Assembly: GCA_013396755.1 (NCBI GenBank)
Contig: VWZF01002259.1
Location: forward strand, 500,457 to 564,456
Source of the DNA: Sclerurus mexicanus
Taxonomy: Eukaryota; Chordata; Aves; Passeriformes; Furnariidae
Length of the DNA stretch: 64,000 bases
Direction of reading: 5' to 3'
Part shown: piece by piece, positions 1 to 11,960 of the stretch
Position numbering within the stretch: position 1 is the stretch's first letter
Layout: the number at the start of each line of letters is the position of its first letter
Notes under the pieces: model-generated
What the model was told of the DNA's origin: nothing
What the model saw: the letters and a program-made list of their open reading frames with translations, nothing else
Databases searched by the model: none
Translations under genes and position numbers: made by a program

Positions 1-2502
1 TTCCAACTGGAACACAAAACTAGGCTCATGTTTGTGAAATTTATTGCTGCAGATCTTCCCCTCCACCAGTAAGTCATAAGCTTATAAAACTCTAAATCTT
101 AGTAATTAACTCTACTTGTTGAAAGGCAGGGGAGATGGGTAGAGTGGAAAAGAAAAAATCTGTGCACAAACTTACAGAAAACAGGAGAGGGGTAGAAACT
201 ATAGGAGGCTGAAACTCAATAGATACCAAAAATCCAAGCTCACGTCTGAGCTTTTTCAGATGAATGTTTGGGCTGTATTACTCTGTTCTGTGAAGGGCTA
301 CTCTTACCTTTTAGATAAGATTTAAAACTGAGAACCCAAGGTATTGACACTGAGCTGCAAGGAAAGGTCTTTGTGTTATGGATAACTTCCAAAATACCTG
401 ATACTGACACTGCTCTTTTGGTTGGCTTCAGGATCACTCTTAGGTAAGAATTTTCAGGGGAAGATGGAGACAAGGAGTTGTGTACATGCTTTGAACTCTC
501 CATGAGAGAGAGAACATGTGTTGGTAAGGATTAAGGTTACCTCTAAGAGGGTGCAAGGGCACCGTTGGCAGCTATTCTCAGTATGGATTTCTTCTGTCCT
601 TACACAGGGGAAAGTTTAAAATGGCTGCCTGTGAACATAAATCTTGACAGCACATGCCTTGAGGAGGCAGAGAAGAGTCTTTTGAGAATTACACTAACCT
701 TAATATTTCCTTTTAGAGAGATGATTACAGGTGTGACTCTGGAAATGTTACTGAACAAATACTGGCATCCATTTATTGACTCCCATATGTATCAGCACCT
801 GTGGAATAGGGATCACCTATTCTATTGCTTATAGTCTATTAAAAAATCATAAAAAACAGGCAAAAATATTCCTTCAGTAGCAAACAGCTACAGAGGAAGC
901 AGCTGACCACTGTTCAGTGGTCACCAGGGTAACAACACAGTTATTTCAACAGGTGAAAGAGAGAGGAATAAAAAAAAACCAAAAAAAAAGGGTTGTTATG
1001 CCAGTGTCTTTTGAGACATTTCATCAAAAGCAGTGTTGGATACACTATGGGCATATTCTTTCAGTCGGAGAAGGCTCTAGCCTCACTTTCTGTGACAGTC
1101 TACACCACTGCTCAGATAATAGGATAAAGCCATTCTCAGATTTTATCCCATTATCAGGAGTTTATTTCTCCCTAAATTTCCTTAGCCTGCTACACATCTG
1201 TCAACATAACATTTTTTATATATTTAACACATTAATATAATATATAAAATCTATAAATATTGATATAATATAAAATATTTGTAAATGAAATTTTTTTTTC
1301 TTAAATCTTTGTATCTGTGTGGAACTTTCCTGACTTCTGTTGCCAGCAAGCAGCAGTGGGGAGCACAGCTGCAACACTGGCACTGGGTTTAGACCAGAGA
1401 TGCTGCGTTATGCAACATTTGCAAATCTGTGTTGTCTCCCTTCCCCACACTTGCAATCCCCCAAAGGAAATATCCTGATAATACTTGAGAAAGGCTTAGT
1501 CTGGGACCAGCTGCAGATTGTTGGTTGCTGGTTCTGCGTATAACGCAAAACAGGAGAGGATTATGCAGCTGAATGAGCAGCAGTGATAAGAGAAAGTCAG
1601 GATAAAAAATGCCTTATTCCTGGAAAGCCAGGCAACATCTGAGGCTGCAGACCTCATTGGTATGTGACTCTCACTGAGCAGAGAGAAACAAGTGACAATA
1701 ACTATGTGGAAACTGTCTGCTGTCCCTAAATGCTAATACACTCTTCCATGTCAATTTGACACAGAATGATCTTTAGCTACAGTGCTCTGCATGAATATGG
1801 CACTAGCATGAAAAAGATACTAGAATGAGTGTCTGAATGGGAGCAAGAGAAACAGAGCCCATGTGTGCATCCCAGTAAAAGCTGGTCCAAAAAGCAGTGT
1901 AATGTAAGGATTCTCTGCAACTTGTTCATGTTTTTTGAAGAAAAATGAGCATATGGTCACATGAGGTAGATGATGTGAGCCTTCCACCTACCCTCACCCT
2001 GTCTACTGCTTGCTCATAAAGACTCAGTAAGTGCTCTGACCACAGGAATGAGTTCTTCAACCATTCACTGAGCCTCTGCAGGATGGTGTTTGCCTGTGCA
2101 TTTCAGCACTTTGGGACCCAGAGCACATACTTAATATTTGGCTTGAGAGACAGAGTGCTGTTACCTTTCCTGTATTGGGGTTGACAGCTGCATCTATAAA
2201 ACAGCCAGACAACTGATTCAGTGGAGTGATTTAATCATCCAGGCACACAGTCAGCATCAGGCAGGGACAATTCATGCAGAGGTCTTGCCCAGCCCTTTAG
2301 AAAAACAAATGAACCCCAGAGCCTCAAGGAAACTGCCTGAATCTGGTCCACCTTGGAAAACTTTTAAGAGCTTTCTTAACTGTCCTGCTTTTTGTTGTGA
2401 GATTTGACCAACAATTCTGTTTGGATAGGGTGGACCAGAGGCTACTGAATAAATAAGGGGATTTTTACTTCTTTCTCTCTCTCTTTTACTTGGAAATATC
2501 TC
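1..2502. other. Single-copy AT-rich DNA, no gene recognised
   Basis: No repeat family, RNA gene or credible coding exon was recognised on either strand. Open frames are under about 110 codons and have no family resemblance. An AT-only tract of roughly 80 bases lies at 1205-1290 and is noted separately. Confidence 0.6.
1205..1290. repeat. AT-rich low-complexity tract
   Basis: The stretch is almost entirely A and T, with repeated ATATAA/TATAAA words. Such tracts are common in avian non-coding DNA. Isolated TATAAA words here have no nearby initiator or gene, so I do not call a promoter. Confidence 0.6.
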
Positions 2503-2790
2503 ACAGAATAATAGAATGGCTTAGATTGGAAGGGACTTTAGAGATCCTCTAGTTTCAACCCCTCCATCATGAGCAGGAACATCTTCCACTATACATTATC
2601 TCAAAGCCTCGTCCATCTTGGCCTTGAACACTTCCAAGGATGGGACAGCCACAACTTCTCTGGGCATCCTGTGCCATTGCCTCACCACTATCTGAGTAAA
2701 GAACTTCTTCGTAACATCTAATCTAAATCTCCTGTCTTTTAGTTTAAAACTGTTTACCCTTGTCTTATCTCATCATTATATATGTTCAAG
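2503..2790 (-). mobile_element. CR1 LINE 3' fragment
   Basis: The left edge carries the complement of the CR1 terminal octamers (AGAATAATAGAATGG), followed by the diagnostic minus-strand order: TTGGAAGGGACTTTAGAGAT, a CCAACCCC-like block, CTTGAACACTTCCAAGGATG, and AACATCTAATCTAAATCTCC. This is the 3' UTR and extreme C-terminal part of CR1 ORF2 in reverse orientation. The copy is 5'-truncated, as is usual for CR1, and carries many substitutions, so it is old and inactive. Confidence 0.93.
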
Positions 2791-5322
2791 TTTCTGCTAA
2801 ATTGCAGAGAATCAAGGAGTCTTTTTATGCTCCTGGCTTGCAGATAGTGGCTAAAACATGGGAAACCTCATCAAATGGATATCACGTAAAATGAGAAAAG
2901 AAAGCTGACAGAAAATCCATAGAAGCGAAGTACCTAACTGTACAGATTCAGGCAGGAACGTAGGACTTAGTCATAAGGAAAGTTAAATGCAGAAAGGACA
3001 TTAAAATTCAGTAAACTAAAAATTGTGATGTGTCATGAAACGCAGGCAACTATTATTTTGATGTGAAAATATATCTGATCTAGAGAGCACATTGGTGTTA
3101 TTCTTAGTTTTTGATTGTGATTCATCTGTTATAAAGCATATGTTGCTGGTATTAGAACTGTCCAGCCTGCCTGGGTGATAAGATAGCTGGAAGCAGACAG
3201 ACCTGATATTTCTGGTCTAAAAGGCACTTGGGTTCACTTCTTTAAGTCCAGACTCTTGGTAGTTAACAAACAAAACTCTGACTCTAAGGCAGGTAATGGT
3301 ACTTTCATTGTTATGACCCTTATGCTACATTGCAGCTATCCAGAAAACAATCCCTGTGATCTGATAAGGCTTGCATTTTTAGCACCTATTTTACCTTTGT
3401 TTCTCCTCAAAATGCAAACAATTGAGACCTCCCTTGCACCCTGGTTTTGTATCACTGGTGAGCACTAAACATTTTAATTGAGGAGATGATCATGCAAGAG
3501 ATGCAGGAAGAGTCCCAGAGACCAGCATAACAAAGCTTAATTGGAGAAAATGAGGGGTGATAACCAATGTTCCCAGCAGAAAGGTCAGGAAGGATGTTGA
3601 GGGATCCTGCTCAGAATATAAGCCAGTACCGAAAGGCTTTGTAGAGCACCAGTCACCAAATGCAATAATCTTAGGAGCCATAAGCAAAACCTTAAATGCA
3701 ACATTTGAAAGCAAATTCAGTTTTTGCCTGCATTCCCCCAAGGATGGGTTCCTGGTAGCTTGTGTTTACACAGCTTTTGAAATAGAAGTTCTTTGCTTCT
3801 TATAATATGAGCCATATCTGTGTCCAAGCTTTCATCTACTCATCTGCTCACACGCAGGTTGTATGTGATGAAACAGAGTTGAAGCAGAGAGCCTGCTTTA
3901 TCTTGTCCAGCTTCCTTCTATGCTTTGTAATAATTTCTGTATTTATTCATTTATTTATTTGTATATTTGAAAAGACCCTAATAAACAAAAAGGTACACAT
4001 TTGAGTTTGAATCATTCTTACCGTCTCCCTTAAGGCTCCCTTTGAAGCCTGTGTTTATTTTCGCCAGTATAGTATTGCCATGTCTTGCCCATACACCCGC
4101 CCATGGCACTCCAGGCACCACTGCTTATGCAATCTGCGGTTGCCCATGCAAAATAATCCTGTGCACACCAGTGCCTCTGTAAAATGATCCCAGTCTTTCC
4201 ATGTTTTATATTCCTTGTCAGTTGGCTTCTGCTCATGAGTGTACTACTTCATGACTGCCAAAACAGAATAGTTTCAGCTTTTGGTTGCTATCTCTTCCCA
4301 TTCTCTAGTTTAAGTAGAAGTAGTTTGGGAAGGATTTGTTAGACACAACTTATCTTTTTTACTCAAATAAGCATAACAGATAATCCGTCAAACACCAGGC
4401 ATAGATTGTCTGTTTCTGACTCCCACAAGCTCAAGTTTCTCTATAGCCATTTTCTTCGAAAAGAAGCACAGCCACACTGAATGACTATGTTTAATTATTT
4501 GTTAGAGACAATTTTACATACTTTCTTATGCCACACAAAAGCTTTCACCTATTTGTCCTGGCTTCTGATTTAAAAGCAAAGTATAAGCAAACTTTAGTTT
4601 TTTTGACTTGACGGAAAAACTATAAGACTCATGAAACAGCAAGGTTTGGTAGGATATGTCTTCAGACATCTACAATATAGGCTGAAAACATAAACCACGG
4701 AATGGCACAGGGAAGGTAAAACACATTTCAAAGTATCTTAGCACATAAAAAACAAATAAGGAAGAAAACTGAGAAATGAAAAGGAGGAAGGGAGTATGAG
4801 GTGTAAGGAGGATATGCAGCCTATGAATTGCATTGTCAGAAAAACAGCTTTGGGAGTGCGAATAAAGATGGGCTCCCTGGCTCAGGGCATGCCTTAGCCA
4901 CCTTCTGAACAGGTGCTGGGACAAGAATGATCTGTGTGTACGTCTCCCTTCCTTTTAGATATAAAGCTTCTGGTTTACGGCATAATCTTAGGCATTAGCT
5001 GCTAGAATAAAGGGAGTTTTACAGTCAGAGACTTCTGACATTTTTCTCAAAAGCAGCATGTGTCTGATACTCCCAGTGAATCTATTCTGTATATAATGAG
5101 TCACTGGTCCAACCCAGAGCAGAAATTTCTTTGTACCAAAAGCAATGTATTTATGTATGATTTCATAATTATTCCTCTTGCTCACTCTGCAGATCCTGCC
5201 TTTGTTTTGACTGTGCTTGATAAGGTATGCATACAGCCAGGCTTATCCAGACTTGTGGCTCCTCTCACCAGATAACAACATGAGGAATTTCAGCACAGTT
5301 AACAAATTGAGAGTAATTTTTT
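2791..5322. other. Single-copy DNA, no gene recognised
   Basis: No repeat family or exon was recognised. Opposed open frames of about 80 codons overlap at 3490-3805, but neither resembles a known protein and they occupy both strands of the same bases, which is typical of chance frames. Confidence 0.55.
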
Positions 5323-5664
5323 CAGAGAATCACAGAATCACACAACAGTTTGGGAAGGAAGGAACCTTAAAGGTCATCTAGCTCCAACTCCACTGCCATG
5401 GGCAGGGATGCTACCCTCTAGACCAAGTTGATCAAAGCCTCATCCAACCTGGCCTTGAACACTTACAAGGATAGGGCATTCACATCTCTGTGCAACCTAT
5501 TCCTTACACTCTGAATAAAGAATTTCCTCCTAAAAACTATTCTAACTTTCTCCTCTTTTAGTTTAAAACCATTTCTTCTTGTCTTATCACTATCTTCTCA
5601 TGTAAAAGTCACTCAATTTTTTAATAAGCCCTCTTTAATTCCTGAAAGGTCAATGAGATCTCCC
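5323..5664 (-). mobile_element. CR1 LINE 3' fragment
   Basis: Begins with AGAATCACAGAATCACA and continues through GGTCATCTAGCTCCAACTCC, CATGGGCAGGGATGCTACC, CTGGCCTTGAACACTTACAA and TCTCCTCTTTTAGTTTAAAA. It ends near a GGTCAATGAGATCTCCC motif that corresponds to the CR1 ORF2 C-terminal coding region read in reverse. It is 5'-truncated and heavily substituted. Confidence 0.94.
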
Positions 5665-6540
5665 ATATACACAGAGTACAGCCAGTTTAAGACTTCTTTC
5701 AAACCAATCTCCAATCTTTTGTTATGTCTTTTGAAATCTAAAAAGTTTGTCACAGAATATAGATGGCACCTGACAAGACCTCTGCTGCCTGTCATAAACT
5801 TTTCAGGACCAGAGGATCAAATCAGTGGAAGGCTTGTCAAGTTTAAGCAGACTGTTGATGTTTAGGCTTAGAAGTTTATTCAGTGTTGTTCACTCACCGC
5901 AAACAAAAGGAAAAGTCTCTGTCAACATTTCATTATTTTATTCAGTAATTGGCTCTAAAGCAGTGCACTCACCCCCAGATGTTGACACTTGCATTTTAGT
6001 GGCAATTTCTTGTAAAATTATTTTTAATCTTTTTGTGGAGATTGTAGTATGTAAATACACAGTGCTGTGCCAACACTAGATTAGAGTTCAGGTCATTAAC
6101 AAGCAAATGCCCATGTGTTTGATTAACACTCTTTAAATTTTTGTCCATTACCTTATTTGTCCTTCTGGAAAGTGCTATTATGTAAGAGTATTCAGTGTGC
6201 ATTTATGTTGAAGGTGTGTGCAGGACAAATGGTTTACCCAAGGAATTAAAAGTAAACTGTGGTCAGAGATCAAGAGTGTTTCTTGCAAGTGGAGGAGTGA
6301 AACAAGGAAGATAAAGGAAGGTAACTAGGAAAAGACATAGCCATAATAAAGGCAGAGACATGTAATAAAAGAGAATTTGACAAATACTTCTAAAATAGTT
6401 TTTTAAAAGGCTACTGCAGTTTCAATGATTTATACAATTTTTTTTTATTCAAACAATTTAGTATTTTAGTAGTAATTGTTTGGTAGAAGCAGATTTGGAT
6501 ATATTACTGGATATTTGAGTTTAATATGATATTTCATGGA
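5665..6540. other. Single-copy DNA, no gene recognised
   Basis: AT-rich sequence between two CR1 fragments. The open frames at 5653-6079 are short, overlapping and family-less, and the first begins inside the CR1 edge. Confidence 0.55.
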
Positions 6541-6652
6541 TACATAGAATGATAAAATGAATTTGGGATGGAAAGGACCTCAAAGATCATCTAGTTCCAA
6601 CTCTTCTGCCATGGGCAGGGACACCTTTCACTAGACCAAGTTGCTCACAGCC
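6541..6652 (-). mobile_element. CR1 LINE 3' terminal fragment (short)
   Basis: ATAGAATGATAAAATGAATTTGGGATGGAAAGGACC followed by AAAGATCATCTAGTTCCAAC and CATGGGCAGGGACACC marks the 3' end of a CR1 in reverse orientation. Similarity stops abruptly at about 6652, where a short CCATTG-containing tandem repeat begins. Confidence 0.93.
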
Positions 6653-6726
6653 ATTGTCCAAAGCCATTGTATTTGCCAAAAGCCATTGTATTTGCCCCAA
6701 AACTAGCATTTGCCCAAAGCCATTGT
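6650..6726. repeat. Short tandem repeat (AGCCATTGTATTTGCC-like units)
   Basis: The words AGCCATTGTCCA, AGCCATTGTATTTGCCAAA, AGCCATTGTATTTGCCCC, and CATTTGCCCAAAGCCATTG follow one another as imperfect units of about 18-22 bases. The array starts exactly where the adjacent CR1 similarity ends. Confidence 0.7.
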
Positions 6727-6964
6727 TTATACCTAACATGATATGTGTGTACAGAATCTGAAAAACTGAGGAGAAGATGTGGTCCTTGCCTTGGAGGGTT
6801 TATGGTTCTGCATCCGCAGAGTACAGAGCATGTATCCCAGCAGCAGATAGCTCTCAAAGTGTCCAGCACTATTACTTAGCACACCATGGGACTATCTTTA
6901 AACAGATTTATTTCATAAGGCCTGAATTAGCGTGCCAAGACAGATACTGTTGTGGCTTTATATA

Positions 6965-7110
6965 TTTTAAAAACAAACAAACAAACAAACCAAAACACAA
7001 ATCAAAACAGACAAACAAAAAACACCAAACAACAACAAAACAAACACCCAAAAACCAAACCAACCAGAAAAAAAACCCAAAAGACAAAACACCACCAGAA
7101 CAAGAAAAAT
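6965..7110 (+). repeat. CAAA/CCAAA low-complexity tract
   Basis: About 145 bases made almost only of A and C with repeated CAAA, CAAAA and CCAAA units and very few T residues. A K/Q/N/T-rich open frame crosses it (6777-7130), but this is a trivial consequence of the composition. Confidence 0.85.
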
Positions 7111-8578
7111 TACAGAATTACCAGCTATAGCTACAGCTGCCAAAATCCACTAGCAAAATAAGGTTAATCCCTGAGTTCAGAGTGACAGGTTGAATTTCTG
7201 GAAAGACAAGTCCTTTTATGTTCTTTGACTAAAAAAAAAAAAGGCTGCAATGATGTCCAGAATAAACATTCCCAGCATTGCTAAGTGCACGTTCTCTGCC
7301 CATGCTAAGTCAGGAAGCTGCCAGGCAGGCATGTACAGATTCAGCCGAGCATGGAAAATGGACACTGTCATGGTGATGGCTCAGTATCTGAAAAAAAGAA
7401 CTTTTTCCACTTAAGAGTTAGCCTTTTCATATTGATTTCAGCAGATTTAAGGAATAAATCAGATGAGTTTAGTGAAGGAGAATGAATGACTTTTGAATAT
7501 ATTCTGTTGCTAACTCTCAGCCAAGACACCTTGTTGCATTATGCCATTGCCTACATCCAGAGGGCATGGGGAGTGGAAAACCCTCACAGACAGTAATAAA
7601 AGTTTTTACACTTGTTTTGCCCCTTTTTAAACTATCTGCACAAAGCCAAGTTAACAAGTCACAAATCTCACATGTTGAATCTTTCCACTGATTTCACAGT
7701 AACTCATCTTTGAAACAGTAAGGAATTTTCAGAGGGTAATAGGCTGCATTTCTGCAAATGCCCACACCTCAGCTTTATGGTAGAAAGAGAGAAATTACTG
7801 GCAATTAATGTGTGACAAATAGCGCATCAGAAGAACGTGGAGATAGTGCCTCATATACACACATGAACCAGCAGTGTGTGGAGTTCAGGATATAATTTTG
7901 TTTCATAGTATTCTAAAGCACCATGATGTGAAAACAGTCATTTACATGTCTGAAAGTTTCAACTTAGTTTCTCTCACAGTTACTGTAGAATTCGGTCTAC
8001 TCCAGTAGGCAGTAACACTTAGCTACTTGAGAGAGTGATAGGTATGTTGGGAAGCTTTGATGATACTGAAGTTTGTTGGTGGCAGTGGATCTGAGGAGAT
8101 GCTTGGTCTCTGTTGTGTGATGTGCCCAGAGACCACTGGGCACAGAACACGCAGGAAATGGGGTGGCTCAGGGAGTCAGCTCACTGACTTTTAAGCTGTC
8201 TTTGGCATGTGTTAAAGGAGCCTGGGGACTGTTTTAAACAACTCCAGTTGGGAATAAGCCAAACGCAGTAGTGTTCTGGCCAAGTCCCGGCACTCTTCTT
8301 TCTCCAGGGCCAGGCAGGATTGATGGTATATTAGCAGGGTTCATTGACTGTATGCCAGCAAGGGATGTTATACTGCCAAGAAAAATCTCAGCTGGTGAGG
8401 TATGAAGAGCTTCCAGGCTTTAAGCACTGCTATATGAAGTTTATCTGAAAAACAAGTACTGAATGTGTGATGTTCTGGGTATCATTTTAAAAATGAGAAA
8501 AAGATGGCAGAAGCAAAAGAGAGCAAAGGGAAAGCACTAGGAAAGATCAGCAATAATAAGCACTGACACTTGGAAAAC
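7111..8578. other. Single-copy DNA, no gene recognised
   Basis: No family recognised. The part around 8060-8400 is more GC-rich than its surroundings but shows no open frame of note, no LTR ends and no CpG clustering that I could see. An 11-12 A run lies at 7230-7241. Confidence 0.5.
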
Positions 8579-9030
8579 ATAGAATCATAGAATCATTTAG
8601 GTTGGAAAAGACCTCTAAGACCATGGAATCCAACTGCTAACCCAGCACTTCCAAGCCCACCACAACCATGTCTCCAAGTGCCACATCTGCATATCTTTTA
8701 AATACCTCCAGGGAAGTGACTCCACCACTTCCCTGGGCAGTCTCTTCCAATGCCTGACAATCTTCTGCTAAAGAATTTTTTCCTAATATTCAATCTACAC
8801 CTTCCCTTGCACAGCTTGAGGCCATTTCCTCTTGTTCTATCACTTGTTACTTGGGAGAAGAGGCTGACCAACTGGCTACAACATCCTTTCAAGTAGCTGC
8901 AGCGCAAGAAGGTCCCCCATGAGCCTCCTTTTCTTCAGGCTAAACACCCCCAGCTCCCTCAGCTGCTCTTCATGAGGCTTGTGTTTCCAGATCCTTCCCC
9001 AACAGGAGAGCTTGTGAAGAACAGTGAAGC
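8579..9030 (-). mobile_element. CR1 LINE 3' fragment, second subfamily
   Basis: Starts ATAGAATCATAGAATCATTT and continues with a 3' UTR that differs from most copies here: it carries CCAAGTGCCACATCTGCA and TTTTAAATACCTCCAGGGA where others have CCATGGGCAGGG and CTTGAACACTTCC. The part to the right reads, in reverse, as the C-terminus of CR1 ORF2 (minus-strand frame over 8698-8907 contains SDRTRGNGLKLCKGRCRLNI, a typical CR1 tail). Minus-strand similarity continues to about 9030. Broken by frameshifts between the two minus-strand frames. Confidence 0.94.
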
Positions 9031-11639
9031 CACTTTGGAATAGCACTGGCTTGGAAAGAAGACCAGTAAGGCCATCCAAAAAACAACCAAGACAAAGAAA
9101 ATATGACAGAAAAACTAAGCCTGTTCAGGTTCTTCAGGGCCCTATAATCTATTAGCTACTCTCTGGTGTTATGCTTAAAACTAGATCCTCTCCCTGCTCT
9201 AGATCAACCTCAAACCAGAACATTTCAAGCCAGAAAAGTTAATGCCTTAGATATCTCAGGATTTTGGCAAATTGGAGAAATAGACACCTGCTCACAGTGG
9301 TCAAGTTCCATCCTCAAAATGCCTTGAGTTTTGCAGTATATTCACTCCTAGAGATGTCAGTTTCTTGTTAGTCTCTGATGCCTGTCTTGGTCTTTTTATA
9401 GGAGAGCTATTATGTCACCCTGCTACTGAATCAATAAATATCTGACTAGTAGGCACTCCAACAATGTTAATGATCAGTTTATTTGTATCAAGCCTAAATA
9501 ATTATAAAGAACAAGAAGGGGAAAGGATATGTTGTGTATGGTGCAATAATATCCCATATCAACCTTCAACTTTTTAAGCAAATGAACTATTTTAGTCCCT
9601 TCTAATAAAATATGTTCTCTGTTCTATGTCTGTCTTGATCTTCTTTGCACCTGTGTCTGTCTTCAAGGAACCTCCTATTATCTGCCTTGGCAGGTACTCT
9701 TGTACCCATAGGTTACTAGTACTAGTATCTGAGCAGTTGTAGCCTTACAGTAGTTGACTGTTATGTAATATTCCTGGTTTTAATTTTTAATATTACCTTG
9801 ATGCTTTTACCACCTAACTAGTTCCTATAGTCTCCTTTAATTTATTCTTTATTGCTTTTGTAGATATTTTTTATTGTTTGAACTTTTCTCTGCAGTTCAG
9901 TACATCTCTCATCACCAACAACATCATCACCAGCATGGTTATTATTGCTTCTCTTGTTGTTGTTATTATTACTACAAAAGGCCGTTCCTCTTACCAGCTT
10001 TTGATTAATCATGACAGAGTGATGGCACTTACAGGAGTTGATGCTCCAACTCTTCTGGCAATGGCAGCACTGAACAGAGGGTGGTTATTTTAAAAATATG
10101 CAGCATGAAAAACTAAGGGTTTAGAATCACACTGGCATGTTACATCATCTAAAGGGCTTCTTTAAGGAACAGATTTTTAAGGACTGTGCTAATTAACATT
10201 GCCAATTGGCATTAAAGATAAATAATTTAATTTAATTCTGGATGAGAGATGTCCTTGAAGAGTACCTTCTGGTGAAGACCATCATTGTAATTGGTATTAT
10301 TTCATATACTTTTTGTCCATTAACACACCTCTTTTCCTACCAAGCGACATCTCAAATAGATGTCCATTTCTTTACCACACTCTTTTTTAATTATCACTTT
10401 CTTTCTCCCTGTGCTTAGTGGGGGTTAAACTGGGACCTAGTTAAGCCCTGGAGGATTTAGTAGCTTTGTAATAATTTAAGAAATTGTTTCTGGAAACTTG
10501 GTGCAAATTGAAACCTGTGCCTCTGGGGAAAGGGATCTCTGAGAGGAGATCCTTTGGTAGTGCAGGAAGCGAAATCTCAGCTTTATGTCAAAGGATTATT
10601 CTCACATTTTTGAGCTTTCATTTTCAAGTTCTGTGATCCACTTTTTCATTTTCTTCATGTATTGCTTGTCACTGAGTGGGACCGACTCCCAAGCTTAGAA
10701 GCTAGATCTTGAATCGGTCTGCATGGCTGACTGATGTTGTGTGTTTTATTAGACATTTCCCTAATAATTTTGCACTCCCGTGAATCCTGAAGGAATCATC
10801 ATAACCTATAATAACCTGCATGTCCCTCTTGTCCATTCTTCTTTGTAAATATACCACTAACAGTGTTCCCTTAGTATCTCCCATAAAGATGTACAACCAT
10901 GTTTTAAGACTTCAGAACATAGAGTCAACTTCCTTGCCTGTTCTTATGAAGACTCAATCTCCCAAACTCCCACTTTGAGTCAATGCAGATCTAAGTTCTA
11001 TGCACCGATATTTTTCAATTCTCCAGTATTTTAAAATTGTGCAGGAATACATGCAGTCTTTTCTTCACATTTTATTGATACGTGGTGCTGCTAATAGAAC
11101 TGGTCAGGAATTCTTTATAATTAGGTGGGTACTGTTGCCCCTAAAAGCTCATGCACTTTCTCTGTTGGCTTGACTCATATCTAACAGTCAATTCAATAGT
11201 CATGTTATTGTGGGACTCTGTGGCTCAGCAATAAAATACACTTTCAACATGTCAATGCCATGTGACAAAGTGATACTTTAGAATATTTTAATAAATACCA
11301 ATCCTATGATTTTATAATTTTAGCCCTTAAGCAGAATTGTATTTACTTGCAGATCTCTGGATCAGACAGCTTTCTCTGGTTTCCTGGAAAAGATAAACCA
11401 CTGGCACCAAAATTACTACTGCTCTGTCTTCCTAGAAATGCTGCTTGAAGGAGAACTTTGGAGGTCATTTGTTGAACTTCCCACCCACACTGGGACTATA
11501 ACGAACACCAAATCAAGTCAGCCATAACTTTAGGCAAATCTAGAAAAAGGTTTGGGATTCCATATACACCCTGGGTGACTCATTTTTTTTCATCTACCTC
11601 TTTCAAAAAAATTGTAGACTACTATGAAATATGTCTCTG
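9031..11639. other. Single-copy DNA, no gene recognised
   Basis: No repeat or gene recognised. It includes a TTATTATT/GTTGTTG-rich stretch near 9930-9980 preceded by a good splice-acceptor-like tract ending at 9895, but no donor or family-bearing frame follows. A TAAT-dense stretch at 10180-10245 is discussed as a possible regulatory element. Confidence 0.5.
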
Positions 11640-11960
11640 TCTTTTCTTTATCAGACCAAAAAAGTCCAGTTCTCTCAAAATCTCCTCATAAGTCACTTGC
11701 CCTGGCCAGTAATAATCTTGGCAGCTTTCTGCAGCATAACCTCCAATTTCTCCCTTTAAATTAGGGAGGTCTAAAACTGGACCCATTACTCCAAGTGTGA
11801 CCTCACTGGGACTAAGAAAAGGAAGACACAAAATTTCTTTTATTTTGCTGCCCTAATGGAGGAGTTTTTTTGTATTCTTGATTAAGATACACAGATCCAT
11901 GCTCAGTCTGGTGTTCACAACAATTTCTAAAACTTTTTTTTAGCATGCTCCATTCACATA
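11640..11960 (-). mobile_element. Old CR1 LINE internal fragment
   Basis: In reverse orientation the segment reads as the CR1 ORF2 C-terminal region. TCTCCTCATAAGTCACTTGC, a CTGGCCAGTAATAATCTTGGCAG block, ACTGGACCCATTACTCCAAG and GTGTGACCTCACTGG match the expected order of CR1 landmarks. The 3' terminal octamers are absent and divergence is high. The right boundary is uncertain. Confidence 0.65.

Noticed and set aside
1205..1290. TATA-like words as a promoter
   Set aside because: They belong to an AT-only tract with no initiator, CpG or downstream exon.
3490..3805. Opposed 82-83-codon frames on both strands
   Set aside because: Mirror frames over the same bases with no family resemblance.
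6777..7130. 117-codon lysine/threonine/asparagine-rich frame
   Set aside because: It is the translation of a CAAA/CCAAA low-complexity tract; the other frame over the same bases gives an equally monotonous peptide.
9878..10093. Frame after the acceptor-like TTTTCTCTGCAG at 9895
   Set aside because: The frame is dominated by translated ATT/GTT microsatellite and no donor or conserved motif follows.
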